From Adiantum capillus-veneris (taxonomy: Eukaryota > Streptophyta > Polypodiopsida > Polypodiales > Pteridaceae), in the NCBI GenBank assembly GCA_014529385.2, contig CM043966.1:41669537-41690536 (forward strand): 21,000 nt of DNA, read 5' to 3'. Of this stretch, positions 10,701-17,002 are shown piece by piece. A program made the translations under genes and the position numbers. The notes beneath the pieces were generated by a model. It saw only the letters and a list, made by a program, of their open reading frames with translations. It was not told the origin of the DNA and searched no databases. Positions within the stretch are counted from its first letter, which is position 1, and the number at the start of each line of letters is the position of its first letter.

Positions 10701-11130
10701 TGAGCCCAATCCTGTGGCTCCAAAACAAATTGAAAATCGCGGAAAGAAAAAAATCACAGAATGTTACACACCCGCTCCCGAGCTAGTTTGGGTATCAAAG
10801 AAAGAACGATTTGTTCCACCTAGCTCAGGAAGGGGGGAGTCCCATGAAGATTCTAGCTCCTCATGTAATACATCCATAGAGGTAAAAGCTTCTACACCGC
10901 CTCCATCTATAGTAGTGGACCTCCATGAAGCTACAAAAGAATCCACACCTCCCAGTGTTCAAGAATCACCTAATGAACCACTTCAAGTTCGATCCTGGGA
11001 GAGTACCTTACCACCCTTGCAACTTGACGAGGCACCTAGGGTGATAACAAACTACTGGCAAAAACCCTCACCTATTACCAACTGGAACAATTGGTTTCAA
11101 AGGGTGACAAGCTCATTTCAAACGGTATGA
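1783..11130 (+). CDS. Gag-Pol polyprotein with additional C-terminal protease-like domain (3115 aa)
   Basis: One unbroken frame encodes all retrotransposon proteins. The ATG at 1783 gives MHLRSGQVLE, a start typical of plant gypsy Gag, and is the first ATG of the frame. Order by residue: low-complexity and Pro-rich N-terminus (1-450); Gag core (about 455-575, with GKAGDWY); four zinc knuckles (686-911); linkers; protease 1 (about 1285-1390, DGGA at 1297); a long charged linker; RT (about 1757-2060, FLDD with D1961/D1962); RNase H (D2104, E2146, D2171, D2214); integrase (H2311, H2318, C2349, C2352; D2381, D2443, E2479); GPY-type module (about 2618); Glu/Lys/Gln-rich probable coiled coil (about 2663-2707); protease-like domain 2 (about 2728-2835, DTGA at 2745); tail with W-[VI]-[PS]-K repeats. 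Gag and Pol share a frame with no stop or shift, so Gag excess would need another mechanism. All catalytic residues I can check are present. At 3115 aa it is roughly twice the usual Ty3/gypsy Gag-Pol. Confidence 0.97.
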   Translation: MHLRSGQVLEHEHIEGASVHTDTHYPSTISSRPSAGTQGSTTQDPKIAASDSSSDSEIMEAYPTQNTEREGHAPPEAPQPSTSMFSRFMETLGRATRSEPEANEAHEGGGEVESPFTSHVDPTPPKSVHVDILPTSYQEGPVELPPSEVPSRVPLVTSKTTGSNIASTSQETVNTSTLEGLFINDHWTYNLHTEVLTDLHSGHAYHVGWIEIVQSTSSATSIEDQQKMICNVIHGIIQLERQNRGVNILSTGPMRFLDTSKAQQPTLSQMETPLMSPMDPSYVISPGVSMQSEPPSENFSFPNLAQPSIKENTVLTPGISLTENVPMTSTVSAVPLPSVVVPNMGPRPYVPLAPYAHMAPTPPIVPLAYAPRVPLPSPYPSGPMPGYVPYPASSTHMPRPVPVPLPHMIPRVPPPALPPHIGDLAAFAQTIGRSIAENMRHASDREPRSKAVQIAKLTQKFNGDEDARKHIEVFEQVCDSLGERNELHKCNALSLTLSGKAGDWYRTLRVDEKTIYPTLRRLFLKEHIREGVLWGVASQLQKAERKEGESVRDFISRLKHLNSRCPVNERFNNNQLLDRFIRGLRNEGIYNGLVIRGITTWEDVTANAIQLEDNLMIAGMRVSTDTRSTSSQAIEYEPMTAKPIANEPKVFETFLTDLTKAIQESLKDNRPPQNSHMYPRREQQWCSICLGPHSTSECPTFRVKFNGTCNACGRYGHQAKDCLMIKRMMANRPPVAWTDAPRAPVLMPAPPVEQLPQHMVPRPQNVVQATPLPPPVLGPQPPHPRVAPMNQVGCEPSNAYADGCEEEIDTSIAYGLDTLEECPIYYMEDCWGQVKPVYQAAALASRGQNINTQARRPPLQCYECGGPHRVAECPIRLQKNAAQMQVNQGSTSAMPILTCNRCGIDHLIAQCPYNPNAPKITPLNLVEIASVTSPIPPVAPAYAITRSMLQGPRHILEERDTASVIQAKKKKTRRKKSQNTENSKPSSKTNIGTGDDPVYMNDLEDDSDSVETMETRTNTTKGKTDKENRNMEPNENRMRENHKEPLKTPQVFPNPIQDPQEKPQGQKGKNRKKKIGTYPNPVDEIKQVKHLRGLVEETQRKLEPEPMHVKIHDTVFPTQVHPPHMNHRPLAISSIIQEGSEDGTSESEHTPFLLERMFNEGIPDPIEEYEIPSSPVPSQGPTPCKTPMNVAKLVDFMSSEVRTTIIAKLYGDPELFLALRAFLNGELRTGLPQFAQPNRPDSIMIDEENHVQSLDLDGHESVIEVPINELGQYFEGDESNATLPITTKGLTIKGILDGGAGVSIVTKDCWESMGKPRLSVTNIVVKMANGTIAKPMGMLKDLKIKVLGYKVRHTFIVMDFSKHLMSYEMILGRPFMREAQMVHDWSKNHVYLQFQDSVLRVDLVTGKVHPLGSKTIIDHRSDTTVHSAPLQYCYTCKKDTDIGQDSPYMDILPGMTESDNVDWVHLAATIDTWGNRGTTWVTPEGEEVPQIAPLNMISAIHASSKGKAIVDQSDSDTDSSIEDFDQHDLDTDSQSETDSESHELESGASSQSKHSEGSSTSTDDSSSESEEDTNEDSFSEPDLNANQKQVSNKKKKNLKRRRYRANVRARINKKRSSAEWLSYIGACDAHRKLVDNWGEYLQNVMWCRPRPHDIAQLEIIDKPKLSRTARRRQNQELARQHKKAEMEAQTNAQPESTDLHPAPEHFKSYTTGEAKVVYTKAQRIPIDGNNGIYDGPAIVKEIELADPGEESKPVFIAQDLTEVEEAVLKELLKEFKDVFAWTYHDMKGVPPSVVQHTIPMISTAKPVQQRPYPMNPKYAKIIQEELEKLIKCGFIYPIEHSEWVSPIVIVPKKNGKLRVCVDLKKVNAATRRDHYPLPYSEHVLERVAGKEAYSFLDGYSGYNQITIALEDQAKTAFITEFGVFAFRVMAFGLTNAPATFQRLINTAFKEYLREFCEAFLDDLCVYSSWKEHLSCLRKVFEKCRLYRISLNPFKCQFWVKHGVILGHIVSKNGISTDESKIKVILELPPPTNYKGVQRFMGHVGYYRRFILFFAEIARPLYKLLIEFKWTEECDQAYEQLKKTLASAPILRTPNWDVIFHVHIDASNFAIGCVLTQPGEHKLDYPISFASRQLNDAERNYTTTEREGLAMVYAVKKFRYYLLANKFVFYVDHQALLYLVNKPCSTGRITRWLLILLEFDFTIVVRPGKRHVMADHLSRIPNGEAPTGVDDELPDTSLFIVETMPEWSENIVNFLVNGFPPKELRKDIARRLVKECESYCLIAGTLYRLGKDDILRRCAREDEYLYILQEAHMGIAGGHFSGDLTARKVLQSGYWWPTLFKDASLFTKGCDECQRYKTTQRKDRMPLHPIKVTQPFEKWGLDFVGPISPAARNTQSRYILVATDYVTKWAEAKASQKADARTTAKFLFENIITRFGCPFEIVSDNGTHFINEVIRELTTTFMISHHKSTPYYPQANGQAESTNKTLISILTKTVEAHRTDWDLKLTSALWAYRTTYKVAINCTPFKMVYGQEAVMPWEFVIPSLRVASQEGWNGNPLTERLFILEKLDEERQLAVQNALVEKDRRKKWFDRHVKDKDIKVGDKVLMYGVRKEKKKLKYAGKGPYRVCEITPQGTLRVETLDGVETIGFLNGSKFKRYYDPLSQEELRAIHQKKAAKAQTELNKIQAQAEAKERQQRIRQKREANLGVTNAFHVEIEEDGLDSDTPLRYPIELNSAYGKVLYNALLDTGAKYNLISYGVWCQLGKPPLSESIIQVKGVNKKKTAVFGIWHTSVSYDNGVVAQDFLVMPTGTMEGNINLGRTWMIATKCTIDWGTGGVTTQKPTLSPTTQTIVPEILPKEIKPKTLHVQEVEPYVPIAQLSRASTNVVERKLETHKNHPNITEKTYKWVPKTSVVSMVDAKKRKPSKNRTTHSKKSKKMLRWIPKRLLEAQGYYQGNDQIWVPKRRLCSYLSPDPSEPNPVAPKQIENRGKKKITECYTPAPELVWVSKKERFVPPSSGRGESHEDSSSSCNTSIEVKASTPPPSIVVDLHEATKESTPPSVQESPNEPLQVRSWESTLPPLQLDEAPRVITNYWQKPSPITNWNNWFQRVTSSFQTV
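3145..4515 (+). other. Gag core and four CCHC zinc knuckles (within polyprotein)
   Basis: Residues about 455-575 match the retrotransposon Gag pattern (KFNGDEDARKHIEVFEQ, LSGKAGDWY, SVRDFISRLKHLN). Four CCHC knuckles follow: C686-C689-H693-C698, C709-C712-H717-C722, C861-C864-H868-C873 and C899-C902-H906-C911. Only the second has the retroviral CX2CX4HX4C spacing. The others are CX2CX3HX4C, a form also known in plant gypsy Gags. The knuckles form two pairs separated by about 140 residues rich in Pro and acidic stretches. Expected role: particle assembly and RNA binding. Confidence 0.85.
5635..5952 (+). other. Protease 1 (retropepsin, within polyprotein)
   Basis: Residues about 1285-1390. The active-site loop reads ILDGGAGVSIV (D1297), followed by CWESMGKPRLS, a flap-like MANGT segment and the C-terminal MILGRPFM motif (I1370). 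DGGA in place of DTGA/DSGA is seen in other plant gypsy proteases, including the decayed element at 18403 in this window. It sits in the normal place between Gag and RT and should mature the polyprotein. Confidence 0.88.
7051..8442 (+). other. Reverse transcriptase and RNase H (within polyprotein)
   Basis: RT motifs in order: GFIYPIEHSEWVSPIVIVPK, RVCVDLKKVNAATRRDHYPL, FLDGYSGYNQI (D1897), AFGLTNAPATFQ, FLDDLCVYSS (D1961, D1962) and the thumb/connection GHIVSKNGI. RNase H follows with HIDASNFAIGCVL (D2104), TTEREGLAMVYAVKKFRYYL (E2146), YVDHQALLYL (D2171) and VMADHLSR (D2214). All catalytic acids are in place. There is only one RNase H, so the extra archaeal-type RNase H of many Tat elements is absent. 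Confidence 0.96.
8680..9762 (+). other. Integrase (within polyprotein)
   Basis: The zinc-binding domain is H2311-X6-H2318-X30-C2349-X2-C2352. The catalytic core has D2381 (WGLDFVGPI), D2443 (VSDNGTHF) and E2479 (QANGQAEST). The last two are 35 residues apart, the DD35E spacing of retroviral-type integrases. The C-terminal part has VGDKVLMY and a GKGPYRVCEI segment matching the GPY/F module. No chromodomain follows, so targeting to heterochromatin marks is not predicted. Confidence 0.95.
9964..10287 (+). other. Second aspartic-protease-like domain after integrase (within polyprotein)
   Basis: Residues about 2728-2835 read YNALLDTGAKYNLIS (D2745-T-G-A), then CQLGKPPLS, then AQDFLVMP and INLGRTWM. 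Compared with protease 1, GKPxLS falls at the same distance after the catalytic Asp (positions +17 to +22), DFLVM parallels HTFIVMDF, and NLGRTW parallels ILGRPF three residues earlier. I infer a duplicated retropepsin fold. Its DTGA is more canonical than the DGGA of protease 1. Whether it cleaves is unknown. It could be an active enzyme, a dimer partner of protease 1, or a reused scaffold. Confidence 0.75.
10288..11130 (+). other. C-terminal tail with W-[VI]-[PS]-K repeats (within polyprotein)
   Basis: Residues about 2836-3115 match no domain I recognise. Four short repeats stand out: YKWVPK (W2905), LRWIPK (W2939), IWVPK (W2958) and VWVSK (W3003). A Lys/Arg/Ser-rich patch between the first two (KKRKPSKNRTTHSKKSKK) could act in nuclear import or nucleic-acid binding. 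The last about 100 residues are rich in Pro and Ser. Confidence 0.6.
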
Positions 11131-11138
11131 TCTACCCA

Positions 11139-11149
11139 AGGAAGGGGGG
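11139..11149 (+). repeat. Internal polypurine-tract copy
   Basis: AGGAAGGGGGG, identical to the tract before the 3' LTR, followed by AGTGTTTGC, nine bases after the polyprotein stop codon. A third copy lies inside the coding region at 10827-10837. It could be a second plus-strand primer or the mark of an older 3' end. Confidence 0.55.
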
Positions 11150-11482
11150 AGTGTTTGCTGATAGTCATCATTCATTTGTTTCCCTCTCAACCTTTTTCCC
11201 TGACCTCTCAATTCCAATCTTAGGGAATGTACATATAAAGCTTTATACTCACAAAAAAAAAAAAAAAAAGAGCAAGAGCAATTAGCAAACGAGTATGCAC
11301 ATTAAAGTCAAAACATTGACTCAGACCTACACATGTCACATCTGGTACAGTGAAACGGAAACCTATGCCATAAAACACCTTTGATCCTCATCACTTGAGT
11401 GATGGAGGGTAGGTAAGATTAGTACGATAGGAGTGTTTCTGTTTTAGAGTTGAGTGATTAGCAAAGATCTTTTTTCCCACTG

Positions 11483-11713
11483 ATGTGCCTCCTGGAGGTA
11501 TTCCTTTTGTTTCCTAGTGTGTACAGGAGCGTGTTGCTATTGATAGGATTTGGACCTTCATGGAACCTTTCTCTCGTTTACACTTCATATCAAGCGCGAC
11601 CATCAACACAAACAGGTGTTTCTTGTCCATTAGCATTGCCCTTATCTTTTTTGCATCCATGTTTGTCTGCTTTGATTGTGATTGGTAGCATACTATTCAG
11701 CGCATTGGCTTAG
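11483..11713 (+). CDS. Doubtful small hydrophobic ORF (76 aa)
   Basis: The frame runs from a true ATG at 11483 to TAG at 11711. The predicted peptide has two hydrophobic stretches, near residues 6-25 (VFLLFPSVYRSVLLLIGFG) and 60-76 (LSALIVIGSILFSALA), so it could span a membrane. It sits where env-like genes occur in some plant gypsy elements, but I see no similarity to one. It would need its own or a spliced transcript. In AT-rich DNA a frame of this length can occur by chance. Confidence 0.15.
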   Translation: MCLLEVFLLFPSVYRSVLLLIGFGPSWNLSLVYTSYQARPSTQTGVSCPLALPLSFLHPCLSALIVIGSILFSALA

Positions 11714-12747
11714 TAACCAACATTTAATTCAATGCAATCTTTTGTCATAATCACTTGTTTAGGTGTAAAAATCAAGCAGTCCGACTAAGCTAGTTTGACC
11801 AAGCTAGGTATTAGAAATCTTCTCTTAATACCATGGGGAATGCCTTCCTAATAATCAATGGTTACTTAGGTTCTTAATCCGATTTAGGCAGCATTGTATG
11901 AAATGTACTAGGGCTTTCTAGTGGGCTTAACCCTATTGACCTTTAGCTTAAGTATTATAAAGGGAGTTTACTAATGTGATGAGCCTGGGGAATGTAACAG
12001 TGTTATATGGCCCCCCAAAGTTACAAAATTAAAATGATGAAAATGAACAAACAAAAAATCAAAGTGCCACAATGTAAAATTTTAAGCTGGAAGAGAAATC
12101 TCGGCTTGATTTGGTACTTCACTCACATGTATCGCCTATGGTACTAGAGCCCTAGAGGTTCCCAGTGTGGGCGCTTTTCCTTGAAAAGCAAAAAACCCAA
12201 GGCATACAAAATAAGCACACACATCATAATTGAATCAATGTGAAAAGACTTTGGGGGGTCAAAGAAAAAGTAATCAGCCAGGCGATGATTTCATGAGAAA
12301 TTCCTTTTATGGTAGCTTAACTACAAGGTTTTCTAGATATAGCCTCTAGTCAGCCCTTGAACATGAATACTTGGCTCTCGCGATTAAACAACTTAATTGA
12401 CCACAGAAAATTAAGAAGCTTACCCATGGTATTAATTTTCGATCTCTAGTGCTTTTCGACCATCAAATTAGTGACCCCAGACTTGTTTAATTTTTTCCCT
12501 TTACATCTGTTTATGCATTTGATTACATTGCAATTTAATGTTCATTGCTAACAAATTGTTTGAAATTCTTTTACCAATCAATTTGTCTACCTAAAACTGC
12601 ATATGCTTTTTAAGAGAATGCAATTACTGTGCCAATGTTGTTTGATTTTGCAGTGACTAAAGAAGGCTAAGGACATTCATCTCAAATGCTCTTCCACCTC
12701 GACGACCCAGCTTCAACTCAATAGCTTCCGAGGACGGAATCTACATC

Positions 12748-12758
12748 AGGAAGGGGGG
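12748..12758 (+). promoter_or_regulatory. Polypurine tract (plus-strand primer)
   Basis: AGGAAGGGGGG directly before the 3' LTR, separated from its TG by CA. Purine tracts here resist RNase H and prime plus-strand DNA synthesis. The two extra bases would be lost on integration if cleavage falls after the last G, which fits the usual two-base trimming by integrase. Confidence 0.9.
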
Positions 12759-12760
12759 CA

Positions 12761-13335
12761 TGTTAACCCTCACGGCACACGGACACCCATCACCTACGAT
12801 GGACGCGTATTATGTATTTGGTAGAGTCAGGTACCGGGCTTGTCGGACCAATAGGGAAAGGTAGAGTGATCGTCGATGAGAGGCGCACTTTAACTTGGAC
12901 ATTCAAGGGATTAGTTGGTTAAGCATGGGCGCCCAAGTGTGAATGGGGTGAGCTCCTATAAAAGCCAACTAAACCTAATTTTTACTCATTCTCTCATTTG
13001 TGCAATTGAAGAGTGCTCTTGCTCCATCTCCATCTTCTTCTTCTTCTTCACCTCCTTGTGTGTGTGTGTGAGAGAGAGAGAGAGGGAGAGTGTGTGTGCG
13101 ATCGAGCATTACGAAGGCACGACGGCGGCGAAGCGGTTGAGCGCGGCACGACTGCAGCTTCTTCTTCATCGCGGCGAGGAATCCACCACGAAGGCGAGCG
13201 TAGAGCGGTGAGTGACACACCCTTTGTTTTCTTGAGCTTGCTAGTTTAGGCTTGTTGTGTGCTTGGAGCCGTTTGTGGCTCGCATACGGTGTATTGGCAA
13301 GTCCCTTGCTTCGACAGTGCGGCAAGGAGCGCACA
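12761..13335 (+). repeat. 3' LTR (575 bp)
   Basis: Identical to 179-753, including the repeat counts in its GT/GA microsatellite. Such tracts normally diverge first, so the insertion is likely very recent. It follows the purine tract at 12748-12758 with a CA dinucleotide between them, and ends at CA just before TTTAT. Its own TATA box copy lies at 12957-12963 and could start transcripts into the flanking minus-strand element. Confidence 0.97.
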
Positions 13336-13340
13336 TTTAT
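13336..13340. repeat. 3' target-site duplication TTTAT
   Basis: Exact copy of 174-178, directly after the CA that ends the 3' LTR. The last two bases of this TTTAT are also the first two bases of a 20-nt near-palindrome (13339-13358), so the insertion hit the edge of a hairpin-forming site. Confidence 0.95.
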
Positions 13341-13358
13341 CTTAAGTGTGCTTACGAT
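13339..13358. repeat. Near-palindrome, copy 1
   Basis: ATCTTAAGTGTGCTTACGAT: 8-bp arms with one mismatch around a TGTG loop. It overlaps the last two bases of the 3' target duplication, so the complete element integrated at its edge. Confidence 0.6.
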
Positions 13359-13465
13359 GGCTACACCTTTGGGGTCTACTTCAACTTTTATCACTCAACT
13401 AGGAACTCCACAGCTTGCCAAAATCAATCTTGGTGTCAAAATGACAAAATTGCTTTTCTGGTGGG

Positions 13466-13497
13466 AGATTTATCTCTGGTGCGCCTAAGATAAATCT
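13466..13497. repeat. Near-palindrome, copy 2
   Basis: 14-base arms beginning AGATTTATCT and ending AGATAAATCT, with two mismatches, around a TGCG loop. The core at 13472-13491 follows the same pattern as the other copies. Confidence 0.75.
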
Positions 13498-13765
13498 TCT
13501 CTATTTCAACATATTTTTGGCTAATGTGACTTGGAGTGGTTTCTACATGTGATTTCAAACTTGTACAATGAGTTTCACAAAGTTTGGACAATTTACCAAT
13601 GTTTTATCACTGTTTTTGATCTCGTAGCCCCATTTTCCAGTTTTCTTTGTATTTGCACCCTTACACAGCTCCAAATTTGATGAAACTTGCTCAGGAGTTG
13701 TCTTATGGTCTAAATACACCCTATGAGGTGAAAGTTTGTTAAAATACCCCCTCTGGATATTTTTC

Positions 13766-13787
13766 TATCTTCGGTGTGCCTAAGATA
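13766..13787. repeat. Near-palindrome, copy 3
   Basis: Core ATCTTCGGTGTGCCTAAGAT with flanking T and A: 9-base arms with one mismatch and a TGTG loop. Confidence 0.7.
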
Positions 13788-14044
13788 TTTTGACATTTTT
13801 CTTTTTTTTCCTCACAGATTACCTTTTCCACAAGTTTTAGGATTTATCCACACCCTGGTTTCAAGTTTTAGCATGATTTGACTTTTCCATGTGGATTTTC
13901 TCTGGTCTACGTTTTTTTATCAATTTTGGGCTTGACCAAGTGTTTTAGTGATCCAAATGTTTCCAAAATCAAAGGGAATTGTCTAATCAAGTTGGTCTAC
14001 CACCTTGCAAGTTCAATTGTACCATGTCAGTCCCAGAAACCCTC

Positions 14045-14074
14045 TATCTATCTTAGGCACACCTAAGATAGATA
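14045..14074. repeat. Perfect palindromic hairpin, copy 4
   Basis: 13-base arms TATCTATCTTAGG and CCTAAGATAGATA, perfectly complementary, around a CACA loop. The core ATCTTAGGCACACCTAAGAT is the reference for the other copies. A degenerate half-copy (GCACCTTAGATAA) follows near 14101. Confidence 0.85.
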
Positions 14075-14423
14075 TATTAATTTTTTGGTTTCCTTCAATG
14101 CACCTTAGATAATGATTTTCTACTTACCCTACTCCTACTGAACATGAAAAAAGAATATTGAACGTACAAAGTTCAGTCTTCAGTCTGAAATCCCTACTCT
14201 ATTCTTAGGTGATTCCCTTACAGACCACTAGCTTGTCTCGAGGACCCGCTACCTAATCAGTGATGCTAAACTAAAGCTCTTGAGGTCCTTATCAAGTATC
14301 TCTACTCTCAAACACCTCTCAACCGTGATAAAGTTAGAGAATGTGTTACTCTAGCCAAAACTAGAGGAAGTAATGGAAATTCAAGTAAATACTTTGGGTT
14401 TTTCTCTAGTCTAGGTTTCCTCC

Positions 14424-14441
14424 TCCCTGGCAACGGCGCCA
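14424..14441 (-). promoter_or_regulatory. Minus-strand primer-binding site for tRNA-Asp
   Basis: Read on the minus strand it is TGGCGCCGTTGCCAGGGA, matching 17 of 18 bases of the tRNA-Asp(GTC) complement; the one change is A for G at position 14. It starts three bases from an LTR-type CA end at 14446-14445. The same primer is used by the complete element in the plus direction. Confidence 0.85.
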
Positions 14442-14444
14442 AAT

Positions 14445-15000
14445 TGTCAACCGATTGCCAAGCCTCGCCATATTGATGCTAGCAAAGCGAGAACCACAGA
14501 CATAAATTTGTCAATCTGTGGGACATAGCTAACCCAACTAGTGCATGGAGGCTACAAGAGATAACTAATCTCTCGGAAACCCCAAGTCTAAATAGATCCC
14601 ACCCATCTCAGTCTCAAATGTGTGTCAGACATCAAAAGCTACTTTCCTTACCGCAAGCTTGATCTGATGATTTGGCATAGCTACAAGTCTCTGAATGCAA
14701 CAAAACTTTATGCCTAGAATGAGCAAAGTATCCTAAGTTCTCTCGTGTACTCAAATGTCATTTTTGACATTGAAAAAAATTTGTGCATAAGAGAAACAAC
14801 CTATTTTAGGTCAATCAATTTTGGTGCCAAAGCACTCTACAGCTTCCTCTAGACGTGCTCTACATATTCCTAAGGTCAAAAACCAGTTTTGGTGTGTGCA
14901 TTGTGCATAGGAAGCAAAAATAGCTCGTAGACAGCACGATTTAAAACACACTTTCATCACGAGAAATTTACGTTAAATGGAAGAGCTTTCAGCTGCAAAT
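14445..15000 (-). repeat. LTR of the minus-strand element (outer end uncertain)
   Basis: On the plus strand the LTR begins TGTCAACCG, so on the minus strand it ends in TTGACA three bases before the PBS. The right-hand end cannot be fixed because no second copy is in the window. I set 15000 only because base composition shifts to more G-rich about there. There is no coding content. Confidence 0.5.

Positions 15001-17002
<2,002 letters not shown>

Larger units (their letters stand above)
11131..12760 (+). other. Long 3' non-coding region of the complete element
   Basis: About 1.6 kb between the polyprotein stop and the 3' LTR with no recognisable gene. It begins with a copy of the purine tract (11139-11149). 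It holds a 17-base A run (11253-11269), a hairpin with CATCACT/AGTGATG arms (11389-11404), a 76-codon ATG frame (11483-11713, listed separately), a hairpin with GCTTTTC/GAAAAGC arms (12173-12189), and a 13-bp inverted repeat pair (11825-11837 and 12423-12435). Some Athila-type elements carry an env-like gene here; no convincing one is present. Confidence 0.75.
179..13335 (+). mobile_element. Complete Ty3/gypsy LTR retrotransposon with post-integrase protease-like domain
   Basis: Full-length element of 13,157 bp, bounded by TTTAT duplications. Order: 5' LTR 179-753, tRNA-Asp PBS 758-776, leader to 1782, single polyprotein frame 1783-11130, 3' non-coding region, purine tract 12748-12758, 3' LTR 12761-13335. 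The domain order PR-RT-RNase H-IN defines Ty3/gypsy (Metaviridae). The tRNA-Asp primer, the single RNase H, the absence of a chromodomain after the integrase GPY module and the long leader fit the non-chromovirus Athila/Tat-like side. I cannot place it more finely without a tree. The LTRs are identical by eye and the frame is intact, so the insertion looks recent and the element may be able to move on its own. It sits in the leader of another, minus-strand element. Confidence 0.97.
13341..14423 (-). mobile_element. Leader of an older minus-strand LTR element
   Basis: About 1.1 kb with no convincing coding frame on either strand. It lies downstream, in minus-strand sense, of a PBS (14424-14441) and an LTR edge (14445), which is where a leader should be. 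It contains most of four copies of a hairpin-forming 20-nt near-palindrome (13339-13358, 13472-13491, 13767-13786, 14050-14069). The coding part of the element would lie left of the window start. Confidence 0.6.
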
